NCBI GenBank assembly: GCA_022710725.1 | Contig: JAKLGK010000005.1 | Location: forward strand, 282,347-346,346 | Direction: 5' to 3' | Source: Verrucomicrobiota bacterium | GTDB lineage: Bacteria; Verrucomicrobiota; Kiritimatiellia; CAIQIC01; JAGNIJ01 | Length of the DNA: 64,000 nucleotides | Shown: one piece after another, positions 29,407-37,832 of the stretch | Layout: every line of letters begins with the position of its first letter | How positions within the stretch are numbered: the stretch's first letter is position 1 | Translations under genes and position numbers: made by a program | The notes under the pieces: model-generated | What the model was told of the DNA's origin: nothing | What the model saw: the letters and a program-made list of their open reading frames with translations, nothing else | Databases searched by the model: none

Positions 29407-29772
29407 TCACGGTTTGCTGTTTGCGGCGAGGGAGGCCAGGGCCTCCGTGCAGGTCGGCGCAAACTGGATCAGCTTCTCCAACCCCAGGATCTTGAACACG
29501 ACGCGAAGCTTGTCCTGCAGGCCGGCCACGACCAGGCGGCCCTGCAGCGCCCGGCAGGACTGGGACAGCTTGAAGAGGAGCCCGAACCCCAGGCTGTTGA
29601 TGTAGGTCAGCAGCGACCCGTCCACCACGATGCGGGCCGCGGACTGCGCGCACAGCGGCTCGAGGGTACGCCGCAGCGCGTCAATGGTCGACGCGTCCAC
29701 GATGCCGTCCAGCTTGATCACCACGGCATCTCCCGAACGGGCCGTTTGTATGTTGAGCGGCGGGGCCGGCAT
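29407..29772 (-). CDS. STAS-domain anti-anti-sigma factor
   Basis: A 121-residue STAS protein (LDGIVDASTIDALRRTL, then DGSLLTYINSLGFGLLF). The phospho-acceptor is kept as Ser60, aligned with Ser58 of Bacillus SpoIIAA (MDSSG there, INSLG here); the neighbouring Asp is Asn. It would titrate the adjacent kinase when unphosphorylated. The upstream region on this strand is A/T-rich (TATATT visible), consistent with a promoter between it and the diverging DUF362 gene. Confidence 0.88.
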   Translation of the reverse strand: MPAPPLNIQTARSGDAVVIKLDGIVDASTIDALRRTLEPLCAQSAARIVVDGSLLTYINSLGFGLLFKLSQSCRALQGRLVVAGLQDKLRVVFKILGLEKLIQFAPTCTEALASLAANSKP

Positions 29773-29853
29773 ATTGGTCTAATCCATTTTGTTAATATAT
29801 ACCCCGACTGGATGTTGAAATATAGGCCTCCGCATGTCAAGGAAAGCCGGTCC

Positions 29854-29882
29854 TTGCGGCGGGCCGGTGGCCGGTATATAAT
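29854..29882 (+). promoter_or_regulatory. Candidate sigma-70 promoter for the DUF362 gene
   Basis: A perfect TATAAT at 29877-29882 lies 17 bases after TTGCGG at 29854-29859. The predicted transcript start is only about 15 bases before the ATG at 29903, giving a very short leader that would include at most part of the AAAGG ribosome site. Confidence 0.4.
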
Positions 29883-29902
29883 TCTGAAAGGCGGATGAAA
29901 CA

Positions 29903-31210
29903 ATGAATCGAGCCAAGGTGGCGGTGCTGCGGACGAAGCCGGGGACGGTGCTGGAGGATATCCATCGCCTGATGAACCTGGCCGGGTACCGGGATGTCCT
30001 GCCCCGGGACCGCGAAACCGCCCTGAAAATCAATATCAGCTGGCACTTTTTCTACCCGGCCAGTTCCACGACCCCCTGGCAGCTCGACGGGGTCATCCGC
30101 GCCCTCAAGCGGGACGGCTACGACCCCGCCCGCCTCCACGGCTGCCACAACCGGACGGTCGTCATCGACGCCCACCTGGGCGAGCGGGAGAACAAGCAGC
30201 TTCCCGTGATCGAGGCCCACGGGCTGAAGAACGTGCACCTCTACGAGGGCGAGGAGTGGGTCCACGTGCGGGACGCCGTGGGCGACCTGGCGGACCGGTT
30301 CCTGTGCCTGAACAAGGTCTACCCCGACGGCTTCATGATCCCGAAGCGCTTTATCGGCGAGAACATCATCCACCTGCCGACGGTCAAGACGCACGTGTTC
30401 ACCACGACGACGGGCGCGATGAAGAACGCCTTCGGCGGGCTGCTGAACGAGCGGCGCCACTGGACGCACCCGGTGATCCACGAGACGCTCGTGGACCTTC
30501 TGATGATCCAGAAGAAGATCCACAGCGGCGTCTTCGCCGTCATGGACGGCACCTTTGCCGGCGACGGGCCGGGCCCGCGCTGCATGGTGCCGCACGTCAA
30601 GAATGTCCTGCTCGCCTCCGCCGACCAGGTGGCCATCGACGCGGTGGCGGCGAAGCTGATGGGCTTCGACCCGCTGGCGGACCTCCGGTTCGTGCGCCTG
30701 GCCCACGAGCTCGGGCTCGGGTGCGGCGACCCGCGGGAGATCGAGATCGTCGGAGACGCGGACGCCGCCGCGGAGAACTGGCATTTCAACGGCCCGTTCC
30801 GGAAGATGACCTTCGCGAGCCGCATGCAGCACCTGATCTACTGGGGCCCGCTGAAGAAACCCATCGAGTGGTCGCTGAAGACCGTCCTGGCGCCGTGGGC
30901 CTACATCGCCAGCGTGATGTACCACGACTCGTTCTGGTACCCGACCCACCGGAAAATCGTGAACGACATCCTCGGCAGCGAGTGGGGGCGGCTCTTCCAG
31001 AACTGGGAGCGCCTGCGGATTCCGCCGGATGACCTGGCCGCCCCGGGCTGGGCGGACGTCGGCGCGGCGCCGGCGGAACTGAAGGCCGAGAGCCTCAAGT
31101 ATTTCAAGCAGTCCCTGAAGATCCTCGGCACCTGCATCCGGGAGGCGCCCGAGTTCGCGGCGCGCAAGCGGCGGAAGGCGGCGAGGGCGGAATCGCCCAC
31201 CCGGACGTGA
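29903..31210 (+). CDS. DUF362-family protein
   Basis: A 435-residue cytoplasmic protein of the DUF362 type. Visible family features are an early ALKINISW strand, HLPTVKTHVFTTTTGAMKNAFGG, the VFAVMDGTFAGDGPGP loop and ASADQVAIDAVAAKLMGFDPL. Some DUF362 proteins carry a ferredoxin-like C-terminus, but here no CxxCxxC is present. The C-terminus is instead a 120-residue helical, basic extension ending RKRRKAARAE. The biochemical role of the family is unsettled. It lies between the STAS gene and the phosphatase gene, with convergent ends only seven bases apart. Confidence 0.8.
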   Translation: MNRAKVAVLRTKPGTVLEDIHRLMNLAGYRDVLPRDRETALKINISWHFFYPASSTTPWQLDGVIRALKRDGYDPARLHGCHNRTVVIDAHLGERENKQLPVIEAHGLKNVHLYEGEEWVHVRDAVGDLADRFLCLNKVYPDGFMIPKRFIGENIIHLPTVKTHVFTTTTGAMKNAFGGLLNERRHWTHPVIHETLVDLLMIQKKIHSGVFAVMDGTFAGDGPGPRCMVPHVKNVLLASADQVAIDAVAAKLMGFDPLADLRFVRLAHELGLGCGDPREIEIVGDADAAAENWHFNGPFRKMTFASRMQHLIYWGPLKKPIEWSLKTVLAPWAYIASVMYHDSFWYPTHRKIVNDILGSEWGRLFQNWERLRIPPDDLAAPGWADVGAAPAELKAESLKYFKQSLKILGTCIREAPEFAARKRRKAARAESPTRT

Positions 31211-31217
31211 GCGGCCG

Positions 31218-32849
31218 TCAGCGGATTTCCGCGACGAGGATGGAGTAGTCGTCGCTGACCTTTTCGCCGCCGCGGTGCTGTTCCACCGACTGCCGCAGGG
31301 CGGTGATGATCTGCGCGGGGGGCTGGAGGGCCTGCTGCCCGAACTGCCGGCGGAGGGCCTCCTCGCCGAATTCCTCGCCGCGCACGTTCATGGCCTCGAC
31401 GAGCCCGTCGGTGAAGAACAGGATCTTGTCTCCCGGCGCCACGGTCCGCTGGACGGTGGTGTAGGCGCATTTCTCGACGAGCCCCAGCGCGGTCTCGGTC
31501 GGGATGTCCCACGAGACCACCTGGCGGGTCGCGGCCTCGTACTTCAGGGGGGAGAGGTGGCCGGCGCTCGCGACGTGGAAGGTGCAGGTCGGGATGTCGA
31601 GCACGGCATAGATCATGGTGATGAACTCGTACTCGGGCAGCTCCTTCACCAGCATGTCGTTGATGGTGGAGAGCGTCTTGTCCGGCTGGATCAGCCGGGC
31701 GGTCAGCGCGCCGGCCTCGCCGCCGGGGCTTTCGCGCGCCGACGTGACCGCCATCTTGAGCAGGCCGGAGATGAGGGCGGCGCTGACGCCGTGCCCGGCG
31801 ACGTCCGCCATGTACATGCCGACGTGGTCGTTGTCCAGGGTGAAGACGTCGAACAGGTCGCCGCCCAGCATTTCGCAGGTGAGGTAGTAGCGGTCGAAGA
31901 CGATCTTGTCCTGCCGGGGGAAGCTCTTCGGCAGGAAGCCGAGCTGCACGGACTGGGCGAGCTTCATCTCGCGCACGAACTGCTCGTTGTTGTGGGCCAG
32001 CTCCGTGTTGGCCGCGCGCAGCATCTCGTTGCGGCCCGCGAGCTCCGCCGCCAGCGCCCGGTTGGTCTCCAGGGCTTCCTGCTCGCGGTAGAACAGCGAG
32101 ACCACCATGATCATCAGCAGCGTCAGCACGACCCACACGGTGGCGATGACGATCTGCAGGGCCAGGAGCTTGGCGCGCACCGTGGTGGCCGTGATGTCAG
32201 CGCCGACGATGGCGACCGTCTGCCCTCGCTCGTTGTGGACCGGCGCGTAGCCGGACATCAGGTCCGGGTAGGGCGGGTCGGGGGACACCTCGGGGTCCGC
32301 CATCGGCTGGCGCCAGGCGGCGACCAGTTCCGGCAGGTGCCGGGCCGAGTAGGCCTTGCCGGGCAGTTCGCTCTCTTCGTCCGCGGCGATCACGCCGTCC
32401 TCGTCGATGTCGCGGGCGGGGCCGTCCACGACGAACTCGTAGTCGTCCTCGCGGGCGTCCTCGCGCAGGGCGCGCCGCATCGTGTAGATATAGCGGATGT
32501 CCGAGTTGGAGGAGACGACGCGGCCCAGGTAATGCTGGACGCGCTGGTAGGGCGGCGTCCCGATGTGCTCGGGCTTGTGAACCTGTTCGAGGTCCGCGGG
32601 ATCGAGGCTCTCGGCCACCGCGATGGCGATGCCCATGGCCTGGTGGCGGATCTCGTTGATCACCGAGCGCCGTGCGCTGATGTAGAGGAGCGCGAACAAC
32701 AGCAGGACGATCAGGCTGGCGGCCGCCAGGCCCGTCCACCGCCGATGGCTGACGCCCCCCAACAGCGGGGTCGGCTCCTCGCTGCCCGCCATCGTTTGTG
32801 TGCGGCCGTCCATCGCAGGATTTCCCGGCTGACCTTTCAAGGCTAACAT
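31218..32849 (-). CDS. Membrane sensor with SpoIIE-type PP2C phosphatase domain
   Basis: A protein of about 543 residues that would dephosphorylate a STAS antagonist such as the neighbour at 29.4 kb. A first membrane helix (WTGLAAASLIVLLLFALLYI) and a second (LLALQIVIATVWVVLTLLMIM) enclose an extracytoplasmic sensor with DGPARDIDEDGVIAADEE. A coiled coil follows, then the PP2C domain: GGDLFDVFTLDNDHVGMYMADVAGHG, given here only to mark its position, with metal ligands in GGDLFD and MADVAGHG, FFTDGLVEAMN, and DDYSIL at the end. The start is chosen at 32849 (AGG six bases upstream); 32813 is a credible alternative. Confidence 0.85.
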   Translation of the reverse strand: MLALKGQPGNPAMDGRTQTMAGSEEPTPLLGGVSHRRWTGLAAASLIVLLLFALLYISARRSVINEIRHQAMGIAIAVAESLDPADLEQVHKPEHIGTPPYQRVQHYLGRVVSSNSDIRYIYTMRRALREDAREDDYEFVVDGPARDIDEDGVIAADEESELPGKAYSARHLPELVAAWRQPMADPEVSPDPPYPDLMSGYAPVHNERGQTVAIVGADITATTVRAKLLALQIVIATVWVVLTLLMIMVVSLFYREQEALETNRALAAELAGRNEMLRAANTELAHNNEQFVREMKLAQSVQLGFLPKSFPRQDKIVFDRYYLTCEMLGGDLFDVFTLDNDHVGMYMADVAGHGVSAALISGLLKMAVTSARESPGGEAGALTARLIQPDKTLSTINDMLVKELPEYEFITMIYAVLDIPTCTFHVASAGHLSPLKYEAATRQVVSWDIPTETALGLVEKCAYTTVQRTVAPGDKILFFTDGLVEAMNVRGEEFGEEALRRQFGQQALQPPAQIITALRQSVEQHRGGEKVSDDYSILVAEIR

Positions 32850-32991
32850 AATGCACCTGCCCTCGGGATGTGTATAGAAAAAACGAAACCCGTTGCGCCG
32901 CCCCCCCTTTTCCGTTGCACCGGCCGGGGGCATTGGATACGTTACAGCACCCGGGCCCCCGCGTGGAGCGCCCGCGCAAACAAGGCATGCC

Positions 32992-34284
32992 ATGTCAAGC
33001 ACGGTATTGATCGGGGCGCAGTGGGGCGACGAGGGCAAGGGCAAGATCATCGATGTCCTCTCCGCTCGCGCCGATTGGGTGGTCCGCTACCAGGGCGGCA
33101 GCAACGCCGGCCACACCGTCGAGATCGGCGAGCAGCGGTTCGTGCTGCACCTGATCCCCTCCGGGCTCCTCCACCCCGCCTGCCGGGGGATCATCGGGAA
33201 CGGCGTCGTCGTGGACCCGGTCGCCCTGCTGAAGGAGATCGACGGCCTGCGCGAGCGGGGCATCGAGCCCGCCGGCCGCCTCTTCGTCAGCGACCGCGCC
33301 CACGTGGTGCTGCCGTTCCACCGCCTGCTCGACGCCCGGCGCGAGCAGAACCGCGCCGGCGGCACGCTGATCGGCACGACCAAGCGCGGCATCGGGCCGG
33401 CCTACGGCGACAAGGCCTCGCGGGTCGGCCTGCGCATGGCCGACCTGGTCGCCCCGGACCTGGCCGACCTGCTGCGGCCCCGCCTCGCGGAGCAGAACCG
33501 GATCCTCGAGGCCCTCGGCGCGCCCGCGATGGACACCGCCGCCGTCGTCGCGGAGTACCAAGCCGCGGCCGCGCGCCTGGCGCCGTTCGTGGCGGACACG
33601 ATCCCGATGCTCCACGCGGCCGTCGCGCGCGGCGAGCGCATCCTCTTCGAAGGCGCCCAGGGCACGATGCTGGACATCGATTTCGGAACCTATCCCTTCG
33701 TGACCTCCTCCAACGCCACCGCCGGCGGCGCGTGCGCCGGCAGCGGCGTGCCGCCCCACCGCATCGGGCAGGTCGTCGGCGTGGTCAAGGCCTACACGAC
33801 CCGCGTGGGCGAGGGGCCGTTCCCGACGGAGCTGAAGGACGAGACCGGGGCGCGGCTGCGCGAGGAGGGGCGCGAGTTCGGGGCGACCACCGGCCGGCCC
33901 CGCCGCTGCGGCTGGTTCGACGCCGTCGTCGCCCGCCACGCGGTGATGATCAACGGCATCGACTGGTGGGCCGTCACCAAGCTCGACGTGCTGGACGCCC
34001 TGGAAACCCTCCGGATCTGCACGGCCTACGAGTGCGACGGGCGCCGGCTGGAGCACGTGCCGGCCGACGTGCGCGTGCTGGAGCGCTGCCGCCCGGTGTA
34101 CGAGGACTTCCGCGGCTGGCGGTCCTCCACCCGCGAGGCGACGCGGTTCGAGGACCTTCCGGAACGCGCGCGGGCCTACCTGGCGCGGCTCGAGGAGTTG
34201 ACCGGCGCGCCCGTGGGCATCCTGTCCGTCGGGCCGCGCCGCGAGAGCACGCTGTGGCTCAAGGCGGCGGGGGAGGGCGCGTGA
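32992..34284 (+). CDS. purA: Adenylosuccinate synthetase
   Basis: Makes adenylosuccinate from IMP, aspartate and GTP, the first step committed to AMP. The 430-residue protein begins with the P-loop-like IGAQWGDEGKGKIID, followed by GGSNAGHTV, RGIGPAYGDK and EGAQGTMLDIDFGTYPFVTSS (position marker) with the GTP-binding TKLDVLD near the end. Length and motifs are standard. The start at 32992 (MSSTV) is preferred to an upstream ATG at 32893 because the family begins here. It overlaps uppS by four bases (GTGA). Confidence 0.97.
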   Translation: MSSTVLIGAQWGDEGKGKIIDVLSARADWVVRYQGGSNAGHTVEIGEQRFVLHLIPSGLLHPACRGIIGNGVVVDPVALLKEIDGLRERGIEPAGRLFVSDRAHVVLPFHRLLDARREQNRAGGTLIGTTKRGIGPAYGDKASRVGLRMADLVAPDLADLLRPRLAEQNRILEALGAPAMDTAAVVAEYQAAAARLAPFVADTIPMLHAAVARGERILFEGAQGTMLDIDFGTYPFVTSSNATAGGACAGSGVPPHRIGQVVGVVKAYTTRVGEGPFPTELKDETGARLREEGREFGATTGRPRRCGWFDAVVARHAVMINGIDWWAVTKLDVLDALETLRICTAYECDGRRLEHVPADVRVLERCRPVYEDFRGWRSSTREATRFEDLPERARAYLARLEELTGAPVGILSVGPRRESTLWLKAAGEGA

Positions 34285-35003
34285 GGAAGGAAGAGGCCGC
34301 CCCGAGGATCCCCGTCCACGTGGCCATCATCATGGACGGCAACGGCCGCTGGGCGAAGCGGCGCGGCCTGCCGCGCCTGAAGGGGCACCAGGAGGGCGCG
34401 GAATCCGTCCGGGCGATCATCCGCGCCTGCCGGAACGCCGGGGTCAAGTACCTGACCTTGTACGCGTTCAGCGTGGAGAACTGGGTCCGGCCGCGCGCCG
34501 AGATCCGCGGGCTGATGATGCTCCTGAAGCGGTTCCTCTCGCGACAGGAATACGAACTGCACGAGAACAAGGTCCGGCTGCGCGTGATCGGGCGCCTGGC
34601 CGACCTCCCGCCCGAGATCCAGCGCGAGCTCAAGCGGGTCATGAAGGCGACCGAGCGCTACGACGCCGGGCAGCTCATCCTGGCGTTGAGCTACGGCGGG
34701 CGCGCGGAATTGAGCGATGCGGTCCGCCGCATCGCGCGCCGCGTCCGGGACGGCGAGATCGAGCCGGGCGACGTGGACGAGAAGGCCATCGCCGCCCACC
34801 TCTACGCGCCGGACGTGCCGGACCCGGACCTGATGATCCGGACCAGCGGCGAGTTGCGGATCAGCAACTTCCTGCTTTGGCAGCTTTCGTACAGCGAGCT
34901 ATACTTCACCGACGTCTTGTGGCCTGACTTCCGCGAGCCGCAGTTCCGCGAGGCGCTGGCCGAGTACGCGCGGCGGCACCGGCGATTCGGCGACATCGAA
35001 TGA
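34281..35003 (+). CDS. uppS: Undecaprenyl diphosphate synthase
   Basis: Extends farnesyl diphosphate with isopentenyl units to the C55 lipid carrier for peptidoglycan and other wall polymers. The 240-residue protein has the catalytic Asp19 in IIMDGNGRWA, then GHQEGAESV, TLYAFSVENW and DLMIRTSGELRISNFLLWQ in the C-terminal signature. It starts with a GTG overlapping the purA stop, and its own end overlaps cdsA (ATGA). This places a lipid-carrier gene in one transcript with purA. Confidence 0.96.
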   Translation: MRKEEAAPRIPVHVAIIMDGNGRWAKRRGLPRLKGHQEGAESVRAIIRACRNAGVKYLTLYAFSVENWVRPRAEIRGLMMLLKRFLSRQEYELHENKVRLRVIGRLADLPPEIQRELKRVMKATERYDAGQLILALSYGGRAELSDAVRRIARRVRDGEIEPGDVDEKAIAAHLYAPDVPDPDLMIRTSGELRISNFLLWQLSYSELYFTDVLWPDFREPQFREALAEYARRHRRFGDIE

Positions 35004-35845
35004 GTTTCGACAAACTGAAATACCGGCTGCCCACGGGGCTGGCGATCAGCGCGGCGCTGTTCTCGGCGGCGTGGTGGCTGCCGTTCCACGGCTGGCTGGT
35101 CGTGCTGCTGGCGATCACGGCCGTCGCGCTCTGGGAGTTCTACGGCCTGCTCCAGGCCGCCCGCATCCCGCACTTCCCGTTCGTCGGCATCGCCGGCGGC
35201 CTGGCCCTGATCCTCGGCACGGGCGTCCTGCAGCAGGCCCCGGGCCGGGTCGAAATCATGGTCCTCTTCGCCACGCTGCTGGCGGTGCTCCTGCGGCAGT
35301 TCCCGCAGAAGGACAACCCCCGGCCCCTCGAGACCATCGCGGGCACGCTGTTCGGCGTGCTCTACGTCGCGTTCCTCTTCAACTTCTTCACGCGGCTGCT
35401 GGTGGACTGGGGCGACCACGACGGGCGGCTCCTGGCCCTCTACGCGATCGTCGTCACCAAGCTCTCCGACGTCGGCGCGTTCTTCGTCGGCTGCGCCATC
35501 GGCCGGCACAAGCTGATCCCGCGGATCTCGCCCGCGAAGTCCTGGGAGGGCTGCTTCGGGGGCATCGCGCTGTCCGTGCTCGGCAGCCTGGCCGCGGCCG
35601 CCCTCGCGCGCCCCCACTGGCACCAGGTCTCCCTGGGCGCCGGCGACGCGGTCGCGCTGGGCCTGCTGCTGTCGCTCGCGGGCATCGCGGGCGACCTGAC
35701 CGAGTCGCTCTTCAAGCGCGCCGCCGGCGTCAAGGACTCCGGCCGCATCCTCCTCGGCATGGGCGGCCTGCTCGACGTGCTGGACAGCCTTCTCTTCGCC
35801 GTCCCCATGCTCTACGTCTACGCCACGTTTTTCCTCGCCGGATGA
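35000..35845 (+). CDS. cdsA: Phosphatidate cytidylyltransferase
   Basis: Makes CDP-diacylglycerol from phosphatidate and CTP at the inner membrane. The 281-residue protein has about eight hydrophobic segments and the C-terminal signature SLFKRAAGVKDSG. The usual LPGHGGxLDRxDS continuation reads ILLGMGGLLDVLDS here, with Pro to Leu, His to Met and Arg to Val. The lysines and aspartates of the core are kept, so I expect an active enzyme with a lineage variant. It overlaps uppS and is followed 23 bases later by rseP. Confidence 0.92.
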   Translation: MSFDKLKYRLPTGLAISAALFSAAWWLPFHGWLVVLLAITAVALWEFYGLLQAARIPHFPFVGIAGGLALILGTGVLQQAPGRVEIMVLFATLLAVLLRQFPQKDNPRPLETIAGTLFGVLYVAFLFNFFTRLLVDWGDHDGRLLALYAIVVTKLSDVGAFFVGCAIGRHKLIPRISPAKSWEGCFGGIALSVLGSLAAAALARPHWHQVSLGAGDAVALGLLLSLAGIAGDLTESLFKRAAGVKDSGRILLGMGGLLDVLDSLLFAVPMLYVYATFFLAG

Positions 35846-35868
35846 TCCGCCACCAAAGGAAGTGCTGA

Positions 35869-37242
35869 ATGCTCACCCTCTACACAATCGTCGTCATCGC
35901 GTTCCTGTTCGGGATCACGATTTTTGTTCACGAACTCGGCCACTTCCTCGTCGCCCGCTGGCTGGGCATGGTCATCGAGACCTTCTCCATCGGGTTCGGG
36001 CCGGCGCTCTGGAAGCGGAAGGTCGGGGACATCACGTACAAGGTCGGGCTGATCCCGTTCGGCGGCTACGTGGCCCTGCCCCAGATGGACCCGACGGGCG
36101 AGGGCAAGTCCGAGGCGGGCCAAACGCCCGTCCCGCCCGCCCCGCCGGGCCATCGCATGCTGGTGGCGCTTGCGGGTGTCGCGGGCAACATGATCCTGGC
36201 GGTCCTCATCGCCTGGATCGTCTACCTCGGCGGCCAGTCCTACGCGCCGGCCGAGGAGAGCGGCCTCGTGGGCTACGTGGACCCGGAGAGCGAGGTGTAC
36301 GCCGCCGGCCTGCGGATCGGCGACGCGATCACGGCCGTCAACGACCAGCCCGTGCGCTCGTGGGACGATTTCCTGGTCAGCAGCGCCCTGTACGAGAGCC
36401 CGGTCCTGCGCGTTCGCGCCGCCGACGGCGCCGAGAAGAGCATCCCGGCGGCCACGGAGAAGTTCATGGGCGCGCGGTACGTCCCCGGCCTGCTGCCGAT
36501 GACCCACTGCTGGGTCTTGAGCGTCGACGCGGGGTCGAGCGCCGACAAGGCCGGGATCAAGGCGGGCGATCGGATCGTCGAACTCGACGGCGTCCGCCTC
36601 TTCAGCCGCGAGCACCTGATGATCCAGGTGGCCGCGTGCCGGGACCGGACCGTGCCCGCGGTGATCGAGCGCCAGGGCGCGCCGATGACGCTGGAGGTGA
36701 CGCCGGCCTGGGATGAGAAGACGGAGAAGGTGCGCATCGGCGTCGTCTTCAACACGCTGGACGTCAAGCGGCCGATGGCCCAGATCAAGAGCCACGCCCT
36801 CCTGATCGTCCGCCTGCTGCGGGCGCTCGTGACGCCGGGGCAGTCGAAGGCGGCCGCGCAGGCCGTGGGCGGGCCCGTCGCGATCTTCGGCATGTTCTGG
36901 CTCTACGTGCAGGGCAGTTTCCTCATGGCCCTCTGGTTCACCGGCCTGCTCAACGTCAACCTGGCCGTGCTCAACATCCTGCCGATCCCGATCCTCGACG
37001 GCGGGCACCTGCTGTTCGCCCTGTGGGAGGCCGTCACCCGCCGGAAGATCAGCCCGCGCGTCTTTAACGTCATCATGAACGTGTTTGCGTCGCTGCTGAT
37101 CGCGTTGTTTATCCTGCTTGTCTTCCGCGACACCAAGCGGATGATCCTCCCGTTGTTCCGCGGCGACGCCGCCGCGGAGGCGGCCACCAACGGGGCCCCC
37201 GCCGCGGCGGACGAACCGGCCGGGGAGCCGGCCGGGCCATGA
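35869..37242 (+). CDS. rseP: RIP metalloprotease RseP (site-2 protease)
   Basis: Cleaves transmembrane segments of anti-sigma factors and leftover signal peptides. The 457-residue protein carries HELGH at 21-25 in the first helix, two PDZ-like modules (around residues 130-190 and 215-285, with VYAAGLRIGDAITAVN and ADKAGIKAGDRIVELD), and the second metal motif ILDGGHLLF late in the protein. An Ala/Pro/Gly-rich tail ends it. In many bacteria dxr lies between cdsA and rseP; it is absent here. The end overlaps the next small gene by four bases. Confidence 0.95.
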   Translation: MLTLYTIVVIAFLFGITIFVHELGHFLVARWLGMVIETFSIGFGPALWKRKVGDITYKVGLIPFGGYVALPQMDPTGEGKSEAGQTPVPPAPPGHRMLVALAGVAGNMILAVLIAWIVYLGGQSYAPAEESGLVGYVDPESEVYAAGLRIGDAITAVNDQPVRSWDDFLVSSALYESPVLRVRAADGAEKSIPAATEKFMGARYVPGLLPMTHCWVLSVDAGSSADKAGIKAGDRIVELDGVRLFSREHLMIQVAACRDRTVPAVIERQGAPMTLEVTPAWDEKTEKVRIGVVFNTLDVKRPMAQIKSHALLIVRLLRALVTPGQSKAAAQAVGGPVAIFGMFWLYVQGSFLMALWFTGLLNVNLAVLNILPIPILDGGHLLFALWEAVTRRKISPRVFNVIMNVFASLLIALFILLVFRDTKRMILPLFRGDAAAEAATNGAPAAADEPAGEPAGP

Positions 37243-37673
37243 CCCAGCGGAACTGGGCCGAGGGGGTGTGGGTCCCGCGCTGGATCGTCGCGCTGGCCGG
37301 CGTGGTCGTTGTGATGTACGTGGCGCTGCACATCCTCGTGCCGCCCGCGTGGATGATCCAGCGCCTGGACTCGCCGGACGGGAGGCGCACCGCCCGCCTG
37401 CTGCGCACGCGGTACGCCGCGAAGGAGAGCCTCGTCGTCAAGGCGCGCGACCGATGGGGGTTGCGGACCCTGTTCTACTCGCCCCCGCTCACCAATGACT
37501 TCCGCGTGGACCTCGGGGAGCGGCTCTACTGGAGCGGGGATTCGCGGCGGCTCTTCCTGGAAATGGAAGGCCGCCCGGTCTGGGGCTACGACTTCAGCGA
37601 GCGCCGCGCGCTGGCGCCGGAAGAGATTGCGGGCGGGACGCCCGGCACGCGCCGCGCTGCTCCCTCGCCGTGA
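37239..37673 (+). CDS. Small single-pass membrane protein of unknown function
   Basis: A 144-residue protein coupled to rseP by an ATGA overlap. It has one helix (WIVALAGVVVVMYVALHILV, about residues 14-33) and a mostly beta-type extracytoplasmic part with VPPAWMIQRLDSPDGRRTARL, shown only as a marker. I recognise no family. The last 80 bases are shared, on the opposite strand, with the ORF6N relic. Translational coupling to rseP suggests an envelope role, by inference. Confidence 0.6.
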   Translation: MTQRNWAEGVWVPRWIVALAGVVVVMYVALHILVPPAWMIQRLDSPDGRRTARLLRTRYAAKESLVVKARDRWGLRTLFYSPPLTNDFRVDLGERLYWSGDSRRLFLEMEGRPVWGYDFSERRALAPEEIAGGTPGTRRAAPSP

Positions 37674-37824
37674 AGGCGCGCACGACGAAGACGCTCATCT
37701 GTACCGCGCGGGGGCTGTTCAGCGCCTTTGTGGAAACCCCGTAGATCCGCGCCATGTCCGAGTCCAGGTCCCGGACGGTTCGGATCCGGGCTTCGGGTGA
37801 GACCTTTCCCCTCTCCTCGCTCAT
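37594..37824 (-). pseudogene. ORF6N-domain gene relic with internal deletion
   Basis: A 76-residue frame. LDSDMARIYGVSTKALN matches the beginning of ORF6N (phage antirepressor-like) DNA-binding domains. It is followed at once by SPRAVQMSVFVVRAF, which in intact homologues lies several dozen residues downstream, after the RFPEDFMF-type segment. The middle is missing in frame. After VRAF the frame reads low-complexity sequence antisense to the small membrane-protein gene. This looks like the remnant of a phage- or plasmid-type gene; it may still be transcribed but is unlikely to work. Confidence 0.6.
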
Positions 37825-37832
37825 GCGGGGCG

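Noticed and set aside
29407..29772. Loss of the phospho-acceptor serine in the STAS protein (INSLG)
   Set aside because: The Leu lies at the second position; numbering against SpoIIAA shows that the acceptor is the first Ser, which is present (Ser60).
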